Shown in pieces: positions 7,330-14,136 of a stretch of 37,269 nt of DNA. The position numbers and the translations under genes are program-made. Within the stretch, counting starts at the first letter, position 1, and each line of letters starts with the position of its first letter. The notes under the pieces were generated by a model. That model was not told the origin of the DNA. It ran no database searches and saw only the letters and a list, made by a program, of their open reading frames with translations. Source of the DNA: Enterococcus sp. HY326 (GTDB lineage: Bacteria > Bacillota > Bacilli > Lactobacillales > Enterococcaceae); contig NZ_JANLGQ010000011.1 in NCBI RefSeq assembly GCF_026157065.1, forward strand, positions 1-37,269, written 5' to 3'.

Positions 7330-7400
7330 TGTTTAGTATAGCATTTTTTAGGAGAAATTGGAAATTTTACTTGAGTAATAGGTTCTGTTGATATTTGAAT

Positions 7401-7521
7401 AAAAAATAGCCATCTAACCACTTTGACCGAGTTTTAGATGGCAAAAAATATTTAAAATGAAGTCACCGTCTTTTTAACGGTTCTATAGGGGAAGTTGTTG
7501 ATGCAACCTCCTTTTTTTGTA
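7401..7521 (-). ncRNA. Second antisense RNA, orphan homologue of the antitoxin
   Basis: A diverged copy of the preceding RNA: extended -10 TGATATACT (7527-7535, minus strand), the same ACCGTtaaaaagACGGT hairpin, the conserved GTCACCGT/GAAG context, and a terminator in which GCCATCTA (7409-7416) pairs with TAGATGGC (7435-7442) followed by T-rich sequence on the minus strand. No toxin-like reading frame precedes it on the plus strand, where only about 80 bp separate it from the first unit. It is therefore an orphan or spare antitoxin. Confidence 0.6.
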
Positions 7522-7612
7522 TAGCTAGTATATCATTTATTGAAAAAAAGGGAAGTATTGGTGGTTTTAAGTGAGGTATAAAAATATTTAAGTGATTTAA
7601 ATTTAATAAATA

Positions 7613-7626
7613 CGAACAAACGTTCG
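7613..7626. promoter_or_regulatory. LexA/DinR-type SOS box
   Basis: CGAACAAACGTTCG is a perfect palindrome that fits the Gram-positive SOS operator CGAACRNRYGTTCG. About 30 bp downstream on the plus strand is an extended -10 TGCTATGCT (7655-7663), with a weak TTTATT spaced as a -35. No protein-coding gene follows within 800 bp on that strand, only sequence running into the terminator at 8050-8094. Confidence 0.65.
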
Positions 7627-7811
7627 GTTTTTTATTAAAAAAAAATAACCCTTATGCTATGCTTTTTTTGAGAAGTAATTTTGAAAAATTGCTCTCAATA
7701 TTTTAAATAGTGTTTTTCAAGTTGCATTTACTCAAAAAATAGTTTATTCTTTGGGTGAGTTGGTTTTTGTCTAGGTGAATATCTGGGCAGAAGTCCAGTT
7801 GTTCGTTGAAA

Positions 7812-7929
7812 AACAAAAAACCGAAAGGCTATTTCTTATCAGGGACGGGAATCCCTAAGCGATAAGAAGGTCGCATTCAAGTCTTGCCAGACAATGCGCA
7901 TTCACCTTTCGGCGTTGCTCGAAAGCAAC
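7812..7929 (-). ncRNA. Compact structured RNA of about 118 nt, function unknown
   Basis: On the minus strand an extended -10 TGGTATAAT (hexamer at 7936-7941) directs transcription from about 7929. The RNA opens with the hairpin GTTGCTttcgAGCAAC (7914-7929) with a stable UUCG-type loop. A long-range stem then joins CCGAAAGG (7905-7912) to CCTTTCGG (7821-7828), directly followed by TTTTTTGTTTTT, so the closing stem is also the terminator. Between the arms are GTCTggcaAGAC, the palindrome AATGCGCATT, and nested CTTATC/GATAAG with AGGGA/TCCCT. No reading frame fits. I cannot match it to a known RNA family from memory. Confidence 0.65.
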
Positions 7930-8049
7930 AGTTAGATTATACCAAAAAAAGAACGTTAGTTCTATGCTATTTTTTTATTTTTAACAGGAAAAGATTGCAG
8001 AAGAATGGAATGTTTTAGCTGGGAATTTACTGTTTCTTAGGTGACGTTG

Positions 8050-8094
8050 AAAGCGGAGGATTTGCGTATAATGCGCTTATCCTCCGCTTTTTTT
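8050..8094 (+). terminator. Strong terminator upstream of the transfer module
   Basis: AAAGCGGAGGA (8050-8060) pairs with TCCTCCGCTTT (8080-8090), followed by seven T in all. No plus-strand protein gene ends nearby, so it either ends a plus-strand RNA from the SOS-box promoter or insulates the transfer operon. Between here and the first transfer gene (8095-8506) I see GTTGAcaaaaaTCAAC at 8095-8110, a possible operator, and a 64-codon frame at 8279-8473 without a convincing start or ribosome binding site. Confidence 0.85.
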
Positions 8095-8506
8095 GTTGAC
8101 AAAAATCAACTCCAATTATGCAATTATCATTGATCTTTGACAACTGTATACACGAAACAAAAAATCCAATTTTAGCTTATTTGTTTTGTGCATACTTCAT
8201 TTTGCTAGACGAATCTAACAAAATACAACATGAGAAATTGTATTCTATCATGATTTGGCTAATTTTTGAAGTAGTTGGTTGCAGAAACCATTTATAAAAT
8301 CTGTAATCGTTGACACGTTGATGATACTACATGGAGTTTGTGAGTTCCGTAAGGATAAGCAAAAGTATTTGACTGACAAAGTGTCTGTAAGTCCATTAAG
8401 AGCAGTATTTGCCATGAGTTTTATTGGGATTTGTAGCGAGGGTTGCAAGGACGAATGGATTGAAAAAATCTAATTTTAAAAATTTTAAATGAAAAGGGGA
8501 ATACAA

Positions 8507-8833
8507 GTGGAATTTTGTAAAATAAATCCAGCAGCAACGTTTGGTACGTTGTCTTATGTTGGAAAAAAAGAAGAAGTGACGGAGTATGATCAGACTGCAC
8601 GAAGAAATAAAGTTGTGGGTGTTGCTGTTGCTTTGTTAAGCTCAAAACAGCGGGAAACCTTAGAAGTTGTGATTCCACCTCGATTAAATTTATCTACGTT
8701 TAAGTACGGTGAAGTGGTTCATGTGGAAGATGTTCGGTGTGAACCAGTGAGTGAAGCAGCTGGTGACGGTGCCGTCAAAGGTTGGTCAATTTTTGCTACA
8801 AAATTAGAAAAGGGGGCAGCGGTAAATGGCTAA
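8507..8833 (+). CDS. DUF961 family protein (Tn916 Orf23-like), first transfer-module gene
   Basis: The gene encodes ~108 aa beginning (M)EFCKINPAATFGTLSY, a sequence pattern of the DUF961 proteins that head the conjugation operons of Tn916 (Orf22/Orf23) and ICEBs1 (YdcP/HelP-like); relatives of this family include helicase-processivity factors that assist unwinding of the element. GTG 8507 was chosen because AAGGGG lies 8 nt upstream; the upstream in-frame ATG at 8489 overlaps that site. Its stop overlaps the ATG of the next gene (8826) by 8 bp, implying translational coupling. Confidence 0.85.
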   Translation: MEFCKINPAATFGTLSYVGKKEEVTEYDQTARRNKVVGVAVALLSSKQRETLEVVIPPRLNLSTFKYGEVVHVEDVRCEPVSEAAGDGAVKGWSIFATKLEKGAAVNG

Positions 8834-9239
8834 AATTAACGAATTGAATGCAGGTTTGGAGTTAGAAATTGTGGATTCTTTTGGAGAATTAACGTTTCTT
8901 CGTATGAAAAATCCTAACCGTGTGCAGGATGAAGAAACAGGAGAGTGGACGGACACCGATTATCGGTATGTGGTTCAAAGCTCTAAGCAGTTGAGTGAAG
9001 AAACAATTACTATTCCAGTTTCGATTCCTTTAGTTGAGTTAGATTTTGGGGATAAAGTAGAATTAAAAGCCCCACATATCGAATTATTTGCATTTAGAAA
9101 TGGCCGTTACACCAATAATTATATTAAAATTACAGCTGAAGGAATTAAAAAAGTAACGGATGTTAAAGCTACGGGTAATGGTAATGCTGGCAAAGCGAAT
9201 AATGACGGTAAAGATAAGGCGGCAGCTGAAGGTAAATAA
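8826..9239 (+). CDS. DUF961 family protein (Tn916 Orf22-like), 137 aa
   Basis: The second DUF961 paralogue of the module. The core runs from 'LNAGLELEIVDSFGELTFL' through 'TITIPVSIPLVELDFGDKV' to about residue 112. The last 20 residues are a low-complexity Asn/Gly/Lys/Ala tail ('KATGNGNAGKANNDGKDKAA'). Two adjacent DUF961 genes at the head of the operon match the Tn916 and ICEBs1 order. The role is probably an accessory protein for DNA processing or single-strand replication after nicking. It overlaps the previous gene by 8 bp, and the MntA gene follows after 27 bp. Confidence 0.85.
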   Translation: MAKINELNAGLELEIVDSFGELTFLRMKNPNRVQDEETGEWTDTDYRYVVQSSKQLSEETITIPVSIPLVELDFGDKVELKAPHIELFAFRNGRYTNNYIKITAEGIKKVTDVKATGNGNAGKANNDGKDKAAAEGK

Positions 9240-9266
9240 TCCATTAGAGCATAAGGAGTGAACAAA

Positions 9267-9590
9267 ATGATTTATTCAAAACAGGAGATTTTAGATCGAT
9301 GCTTACCAATATTTGAGAAGTATGAGGTGGCTACGGTGTATTTGTTTGGTTCTTATGCTCGTGGAGAAGCCACGTCCGAAAGTGATATTGATTTTTTAAT
9401 TGATTCTCAGGGTTCAAAAATAAAGAATATTTTTGATACTGGTGATTTTCGTGAAGAATTGGAAAAAGTATTAAATAAATCTGTTGATGTAGTTAAAACT
9501 GGTATTTTTCAAGACAAGCAGATATTAGAATTTCGTTCTCATTTTTTAGAAAATTTAGGAAAAGAGAGGGTGTTACTCTATCAGAAATAA
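9267..9590 (+). CDS. mntA: MntA-type minimal nucleotidyltransferase (antitoxin of HEPN/MNT pair)
   Basis: A 107-aa protein with the signature GSYARGEATSESDID, which fits GSX10DXD exactly, the active site of minimal nucleotidyltransferases. In characterised HEPN/MNT (type VII) systems MntA neutralises HepT by adding AMP units to a tyrosine in HepT. ATG 9267 was chosen because AAGGAG lies 9 nt upstream; GTG 9258 lies right at that site. It is immediately followed by the HepT gene and sits inside the transfer operon between the DUF961 genes and the coupling protein. Confidence 0.88.
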   Translation: MIYSKQEILDRCLPIFEKYEVATVYLFGSYARGEATSESDIDFLIDSQGSKIKNIFDTGDFREELEKVLNKSVDVVKTGIFQDKQILEFRSHFLENLGKERVLLYQK

Positions 9591-9600
9591 GGATCGTGTC

Positions 9601-9927
9601 GTGCTAAGAAGTATTTTAAATTATTGTAATGAAATTGATCGTGATTTAAACAAAGCTCATCAAGTATCGAAAGAATCAGAAATGACTGGTACGATTAAAA
9701 ATTCGGTTGCGATGTGTTTATTGGCAATTGGTGAAGAGATTCGGAATGGATTATCTGAACAACTAAAAGAAAAATATTCTAATATTAACTGGTATAGGTA
9801 TGTGCGGATTCGGAATGATCTGGCTCATGCCTATTTTAATTTCCAAGAAGAAGATGTATTGCAAGTTGCAGGGGAGATTCGGCAGTTAAATGATTATTGT
9901 CAGTTCATTTTGTCCAATTTGAGGTGA
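9601..9927 (+). CDS. hepT: HepT-type HEPN ribonuclease toxin (DUF86 family), 108 aa
   Basis: An all-helical HEPN protein with RNDLAHAY near residue 75: this is RX4HXY, where Arg and His form the RNase active site and the Tyr is the residue AMPylated by MntA. GTG 9601 has AAGGA 7 nt upstream. However, homologous-looking sequence continues upstream in frame ('SIRNKDRVVLRS'), and a better GAGAGGGTG site precedes an ATC codon at 9580, which looks like a mutated ATG; the original start may have overlapped mntA. The toxin is therefore probably intact in its active site but possibly shortened or weakly expressed. Confidence 0.85.
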   Translation: MLRSILNYCNEIDRDLNKAHQVSKESEMTGTIKNSVAMCLLAIGEEIRNGLSEQLKEKYSNINWYRYVRIRNDLAHAYFNFQEEDVLQVAGEIRQLNDYCQFILSNLR

Positions 9928-9933
9928 TTATAA

Positions 9934-10143
9934 ATGGATCAGGAAAAGAAATATTTAGTTCTTTATGATTCGGGATAGAGGAAATATTTAGGATAACAAT
10001 TAAAAGATGGGGAACCACCAGTTTTGGTAACTCGTATTGAAGATGCTTGGCAGTTTCCTTTATCTAAGGCTGATGAAGCATGATATTTTGCTTATAAAGC
10101 TGCTTGGTGTGATATGGGAAAATTTTTTGTTCATGGGGTATAA
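9934..10143 (+). pseudogene. Small transfer-module gene interrupted by three in-frame stop codons
   Basis: After GAGGTGATTATAA an ATG (9934) opens a 70-codon frame: MDQEKKYLVLYDSG, then TAG (9976), RKYLG, TAA (9994), 'QLKDGEPPVLVTRIEDAWQ' and 'FPLSKADEA', TGA (10081), 'YFAYKAAWCDMGKFFVHGV', TAA. The sequence stays clearly protein-like in one phase with no frameshift, yet it contains one of each stop codon. I do not know the family; the intact form would be a ~69-aa acidic cytoplasmic protein. It could be a decayed gene, or (less likely) a sign of origin in a host with different decoding. Confidence 0.7.
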
Positions 10144-10271
10144 GAGTTTTTTTATTTTATGATGGACTGATAAAGTGAGGAAAAGCGGGTATTCGCTTTT
10201 AATTGCTTTTGAAGTGATGGACGGTCTGCTTGTCGAGGTAAGCAGTCGGTATAACCGAAGTGGAGGTGTTT

Positions 10272-11723
10272 ATGAGTAAACTGTTTGTATATCGTGGTAT
10301 TCGCATACGAAAATTTCATTTGCATATCTATGGTTTTTATCAGTTTATCTGGTTTATCCCGTTTCTAGTCGGTGCTGGATGCTACGGATATTTTGTGCTT
10401 TATCCTTATTTTCAATTAAATAGTCAAAGTGATTGGCTTGCTACATTATTTCAGGTGTTACCTTTACTTGGGATTTTGGTAGGAGGTTTTTTTGTTGTTT
10501 ATTTTTTGAGCCGCTTGTCATACAGTAGGAACGGTTTTTTTAGTCGGGTTCGAGAACGTCGGAATTTAGCGAATATGATTGTTGAAAATTGTTTCTTTAC
10601 ATTAAAAAAGAGAAAAGGTAATTCAACTAGTGGCCGCCCAGCTGCTAAGGACAAAATGAAATTTCCACGGATTTATTATCGAAATAAAAAGAATTTGATC
10701 TCCATATTTCTTCCTATGGATGGTAATAAAAATCAGGAAAAATATATGAAGATGGGTACTTTTTTAGAAGATATGTTTTTGGCCGATAATATGGGTATTT
10801 TGAATCACAAAGGGTTTGTGGAATATCGTTTGCTATCGAATGTGGAAGCGTCTCGATTAAAAGTTACCGATATGAAAGCGACAAAAGAGAGTGTTCTTTT
10901 GATGCGTGGAGTATCTTGGAAATTTAATTCTGATCCTCATTTGTTAATTGGTGGTGGTACTGGTGGTGGTAAGACGTTTACCATGATGTCTATAATTTTA
11001 GCTTTGCTGCCTGTAGCCGAAGTGGAGATTTGCGATCCTAAAGATGCAGATTTATCTACATTAAGTCGATTACCTGTTTTTGAAGGTAAAGTATTTACTG
11101 GTTTAGGTATTTTAGGCTGCTTGCGACGGGGCGTGGATGATATGGTGAAGCGTTACAAGATCATGAAGGAATCACCTAAGTTTAAGATGGGGAAAAATTA
11201 TAGTTATTATGATATTCCTCCAAAGTTTATCGTGATTGATGAATGGGCTGCTTTTATGACGGAATTAGAAACGATGGAAAATGGCTATAAGTTGCTACAA
11301 GAAGCGAATGGCTATATGACCCAGCTGATTTTAAAAGCTAGGCAAGCTGGCATATTTATCATTTTAGCTATGCAGCGGCCAGACGGTCAATACATTCAAA
11401 CAGCGTTACGAGATAATTTTATGTTTCGGATGTCTGTTGGGAAGCTGTCAGATGTCGGTTACGATATGATTTTTGGTGATGTGAATAAGGATAAGCATTT
11501 TAAAACCAAAGATGTTAAAGGTCATGGGTATTTAGGCAAAGGGGGAACGTTGGCACAAGAATTTTATTCGGCTTTTGTTCCGAAAGATTTTGATTTTGCT
11601 GAAGCCTATTCGTCTTATGAATCGCAAGTGTCACTCGATTTAGCAGAAATTGAATTGAGTGTGAGCGAAAAGAAAGATTTATTAAAAGAAATGGAAAAAA
11701 ATAGACTTGCTACAAATGAGTAG
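10272..11723 (+). CDS. tcpA: FtsK/SpoIIIE-type conjugative coupling protein (Tn916 Orf21/TcpA-like), 483 aa
   Basis: The type IV coupling ATPase that brings the relaxase-DNA complex to the mating channel. Two N-terminal membrane segments (about residues 20-45 and 58-85) precede a cytoplasmic motor domain with Walker A GGGTGGGKT (at about 10953-10979), 'VAEVEICDPKDADLSTL', Walker B FIVIDEWAAF and 'ILAMQRPDGQYIQTALRDN', all typical of TcpA/Orf21/ConQ. ATG 10272 was chosen because GGAGG is 5 nt upstream; GTG 10260 lies before that site. The 128-bp leader contains the hairpins AAAAGCGggtattCGCTTTT and TCGGTataACCGA, possible attenuation signals. Confidence 0.93.
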   Translation: MSKLFVYRGIRIRKFHLHIYGFYQFIWFIPFLVGAGCYGYFVLYPYFQLNSQSDWLATLFQVLPLLGILVGGFFVVYFLSRLSYSRNGFFSRVRERRNLANMIVENCFFTLKKRKGNSTSGRPAAKDKMKFPRIYYRNKKNLISIFLPMDGNKNQEKYMKMGTFLEDMFLADNMGILNHKGFVEYRLLSNVEASRLKVTDMKATKESVLLMRGVSWKFNSDPHLLIGGGTGGGKTFTMMSIILALLPVAEVEICDPKDADLSTLSRLPVFEGKVFTGLGILGCLRRGVDDMVKRYKIMKESPKFKMGKNYSYYDIPPKFIVIDEWAAFMTELETMENGYKLLQEANGYMTQLILKARQAGIFIILAMQRPDGQYIQTALRDNFMFRMSVGKLSDVGYDMIFGDVNKDKHFKTKDVKGHGYLGKGGTLAQEFYSAFVPKDFDFAEAYSSYESQVSLDLAEIELSVSEKKDLLKEMEKNRLATNE

Positions 11724-11839
11724 AAAGTCCGTGACGTAATGTAATTGCATAGAAGTTTTTCTATGAAGTAAATAGTAAGGGATATCTATGAAGAAATTGT
11801 TTGCATTACGTATGTTTTTAATTAAGGTTGATTTTTTGG

Positions 11840-11956
11840 CTAGTGTTCAATCCACGATAATAGGTAGGGAAGGATATTTAAGAATCCTATGCAGAGTACA
11901 GTAGCAGCTAAAGCTGATAGAACAAATTCTAAAAAGAACCATAAATATTTTTTCAT
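11840..11956 (-). CDS. Small hydrophobic membrane peptide, 38 aa
   Basis: A short gene on the strand opposite to the transfer operon. ATG 11956 is preceded by GGAG at 7 nt and by a promoter TTGACT-17 bp-TATCTT (12009-12014 and 11986-11991, minus strand). The peptide starts MKKYLWFFLEFVLSALA, has one or two hydrophobic stretches and ends 'PYLLSWIEH'. No homologue comes to mind. Its position between the coupling protein and oriT, next to another tiny membrane-peptide gene, suggests a regulatory, exclusion or toxin-like role, but that is inference. Confidence 0.55.
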   Translation of the reverse strand: MKKYLWFFLEFVLSALAATVLCIGFLNILPYLLSWIEH

Positions 11957-12087
11957 ATCTTTTCTCCATTTTAATCTTAATTAGAAAGATAAAGTTAATT
12001 TGGAGTTAAGTCAATGGCTGTGTCAATTTCGTTAGTTACGAGAATAGGACAGAAAAAATGAATTGACCAACTCAAAAAAATGATAGA

Positions 12088-12198
12088 TTAATTCTTTTCT
12101 TTTTTATTTTTGTAGCTCCCAAAAGTTGCGTAGGCGGGAATTAGTAAAACGGCAAAGAATAGACCAATCCATTTCAAAACTTTAAGTATATTTTTCAA
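12088..12198 (-). CDS. Small membrane peptide, 36 aa, TTG start
   Basis: TTG 12198 is preceded by a near-perfect GGAGGTG ribosome binding site. The peptide (MKNILKVLKWIGLFFAV, 'LLIPAYATFGSYKNKKEKN') has one membrane helix and a basic tail. A TATACT -10 at 12269-12274 (minus strand) places the transcript start near 12262, downstream of the ATG at 12303 that would give a 71-aa version, supporting the short form. It may have a signal-peptide-like AYA site, so a secreted 14-aa basic peptide (TFGSYKNKKEKN-like) is a possible alternative product. Confidence 0.55.
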   Translation of the reverse strand: MKNILKVLKWIGLFFAVLLIPAYATFGSYKNKKEKN

Positions 12199-12377
12199 AG
12201 AATTCACCTCCGTATGCTTCAAAAAGATTTTAGCAAGAATAGCAAGAAAAATAATCAGTCTTTGGTCTAGTATATGTTTAATTGAATCGTTTAACTCAGG
12301 CATCGTATTGATTGATAACTAGCCGTTCCTTGTGGCTTTGGGTGTGCCTAGCCGTATGGTGTTGCTTTTTTGGTGAA

Positions 12378-12424
12378 GGCAGACCTCCTAGGGCGGTCTG
12401 CCTGTCCGCCAGCGGCGGGACAGG
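12378..12424. repeat. Two adjacent GC-rich inverted repeats upstream of oriT
   Basis: GGCAGACC (12378-12385) pairs with GGTCTGCC (12395-12402), and, overlapping its end, CCTGTCC-GCC pairs with GGC-GGGACAGG (12401-12424). The block is much GC-richer than its surroundings. These look like protein-recognition or single-strand-origin hairpins of an origin-of-transfer region. Confidence 0.65.
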
Positions 12425-12498
12425 TTTACTTCGACCAAAAAACTTACAGCTACGTGCGTTTGAACGAATGTGAAAGGGCGCAAGACACAAGGAATGCA

Positions 12499-12526
12499 AG
12501 GTGTGGTGACGAATGTCGCCACACCT
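12499..12526. repeat. Inverted repeat adjacent to the oriT core
   Basis: AGGTGTGG pairs with CCACACCT around an inner GAC-gaat-GTC. It lies 4 bp before the putative nic hairpin and is likely a relaxase or accessory-protein binding site. Confidence 0.65.
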
Positions 12527-12529
12527 GTA

Positions 12530-12553
12530 ACCCCCGTACTCTAACAGGGGGGT
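12530..12553 (+). other. oriT: Putative oriT core (MobT-type nic hairpin)
   Basis: ACCCCC and GGGGGGT form an inverted repeat around GTACTCTAACA. From memory this closely matches the short GC-rich inverted repeats with a CTAACAGGGGGGT right arm at the oriT of ICEBs1 and Tn916, whose relaxases (NicK, Orf20) belong to the same family as the gene beginning 130 bp downstream. Position also agrees: between the coupling-protein and relaxase genes, as in Tn916. The nick is expected within or beside this hairpin. Confidence 0.8.
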
Positions 12554-12615
12554 AGTAAATCGGTAAATTGAGTGTATGGGCAGTGGTAAACCGTTGGTAC
12601 GTAAGGAAAAATTAC

Positions 12616-12654
12616 TGTCCCAAACATTTGGAAAAAAATGGCGATTTTGGGACA
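12616..12654. promoter_or_regulatory. Inverted repeat (probable operator) in front of the relaxase gene
   Basis: TGTCCCAAA (12616-12624) and TTTGGGACA (12646-12654) are perfect 9-bp arms separated by 21 bp, about two helical turns, ending 28 bp before the relaxase start. The relaxase carries an N-terminal HTH, so autoregulation is plausible. Confidence 0.5.
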
Positions 12655-12682
12655 ATGATTGCAGGTGGTGATTAGAGGTGAA

Positions 12683-13852
12683 ATGTTAGATCAATTAGGA
12701 AAAAGTGTGCGGCTATCTCGTAAGAGATTACGATTAACGCAACATGAATTAGCAAGAGAAGTTGGTATTTCACGGAAAACTTTAGTCCGAATTGAAAACG
12801 GTAGTTCAGATGTTGGCCAAGATATGGTAGATAAGGTTTTAGATTATATTGCTGAATCTGAACGTCATGAGCCGTTAGAGTGCATTTTTGATTATGTGCG
12901 GGTGACGTTTCCGATGCATAATCAGGAACGATTGTTTAATAAGGTATTGCGTATTCGGCAAGAATTTTTTGCGGAAATAGATTCTCATCAATTTGGGTAT
13001 ATGGGAGTTTTTCAGTTAGATTATATCAAGGTTGCCTATTCAGCTAAAAATGATGATAGGGGACTGATGATTGAATTATCAGGGCAAGGATGCCGGCAAT
13101 TTGAAGCCTTTTTACAGGCTCAAAATCGGACTTGGTTTGATTTTTTTTATGATTGTTTAGATTTTAACTGCCGATTTACTCGGATTGATATAGCGGTCAA
13201 TGATTATAAAGAATATTTGAGTATTCCAACGCTATTAAACAAGGTTTTACGGCAGGAATTAATTTCAAAATTCGATTTATTCCGTTTTAACGGATCAGGT
13301 CGAATTTCAAAACGGCAGCAAGAAGGAACAACGATCTATTTTGGTTCTTCCAAAAGTGAGTTCTATATTGCGTTTTATCAAAAAAATTATGAACATGCAA
13401 AAAAATTAGGCCTAAGAGTTGAGGATATTCCGATAAAAAATCGTTATGAGCTACGTTTCAAAAATGATCGTGCAATGAATGCAATTTTAGAATATCTGAG
13501 ATTGGGTAGCTTGACGGATATCATTTTAGGTGTCCTGAATGATTATCTTTTGTTTGTAGATGGCAAACGTGGGGTAAAGCGAAAATACTGGAAGCCGAAT
13601 AAAAAATGGCAATTTTTTATCGGAGACGTTGGGGCTGTGAAGCTAGTAACTGAACCTAACGAAAAATTATACGAGCGAACGAGAAATTGGTTTCAACGAT
13701 CGGTTGCTGCTAATGTGAAAATGCTAGAAGATATTGACGATATGATGGGTGAAAATACGGTTCGTGAAATGATTGATGAAGCAGAATTGAGCGATAAGCA
13801 TTTGCATATTATTGAAGTGAAAGCAATGGAAATTGCTGATTTTATTGTGTAA
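12683..13852 (+). CDS. mobT: MobT-family conjugative relaxase with N-terminal HTH (Tn916 Orf20/NicK-like), ~389 aa
   Basis: The relaxase nicks one strand at oriT and is carried into the recipient. An XRE-type HTH ('SVRLSRKRLRLTQHELAREV', 'GISRKTLVRIENG') is followed by a Rep_trans/RCR initiator-like domain: 'FDYVRVTFPM', 'GQGCRQFEAFL', 'NCRFTRIDIAVNDYK' (metal/catalytic core region), 'YFGSSKSEFYIAFYQKNYEH' and 'RYELRFKNDRA'. Size and HTH-plus-Rep_trans architecture are those of Orf20 relatives. ATG 12683 was chosen with GAGGTG just upstream; an in-frame TTG at 12659 would add 8 residues. The preceding oriT hairpins and operator-like repeat support the assignment. Confidence 0.92.
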   Translation: MLDQLGKSVRLSRKRLRLTQHELAREVGISRKTLVRIENGSSDVGQDMVDKVLDYIAESERHEPLECIFDYVRVTFPMHNQERLFNKVLRIRQEFFAEIDSHQFGYMGVFQLDYIKVAYSAKNDDRGLMIELSGQGCRQFEAFLQAQNRTWFDFFYDCLDFNCRFTRIDIAVNDYKEYLSIPTLLNKVLRQELISKFDLFRFNGSGRISKRQQEGTTIYFGSSKSEFYIAFYQKNYEHAKKLGLRVEDIPIKNRYELRFKNDRAMNAILEYLRLGSLTDIILGVLNDYLLFVDGKRGVKRKYWKPNKKWQFFIGDVGAVKLVTEPNEKLYERTRNWFQRSVAANVKMLEDIDDMMGENTVREMIDEAELSDKHLHIIEVKAMEIADFIV

Positions 13853-13861
13853 AGGAGGGTA

Positions 13862-14125
13862 ATGATGGTATTTGTCACATTTGAGGAATTAAAACGTGAG
13901 TTAAAACATAGGGTGATTACCTTATTGTGTGCCAGTGTTGAATTTATTACGGAATCTACTGCTTCAGATGCTTTTGAAGTAAGTGATAGTTTTGTTGAGT
14001 TAAAGCACTACTGCCAGCGGAAATATCCTAGTGGAGATATACCATTTCTAGATGTTGATAGAATTTCAGATGAATTTACTCCCAAGTTTTTGAAGGAATT
14101 AAAATTGGCGGTAGAAAAGCGGTAG
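13862..14125 (+). CDS. Hypothetical transfer-operon protein, 87 aa
   Basis: ATG 13862 follows AAGGAGG by a normal distance, 9 bp after the relaxase stop, so it is co-transcribed with mobT. The protein is mixed helical and cytoplasmic ('FVTFEELKRELKHRVITLLC', later 'ELKHYCQRKYPSGDIPFLDV'), with no recognisable motif. Such small genes are common after the relaxase gene in Tn916-like elements; I cannot assign a function. Confidence 0.75.
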   Translation: MMVFVTFEELKRELKHRVITLLCASVEFITESTASDAFEVSDSFVELKHYCQRKYPSGDIPFLDVDRISDEFTPKFLKELKLAVEKR

Positions 14126-14136
14126 GGGGGAGTTAA

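Noticed and set aside
8279..8473. 64-codon frame between the terminator and the first DUF961 gene
   Set aside because: Only a TTG start without a ribosome binding site is available, and an equally long frame exists on the other strand. It could be a gene remnant but is not supported as a gene.
12296..12655. 119-codon minus-strand frame across the oriT region
   Set aside because: It runs through the GC-rich hairpins and the nic-like repeat, has no ribosome binding site, and its composition (His/Pro/Arg/Ser-rich) reflects the palindromes rather than a protein.
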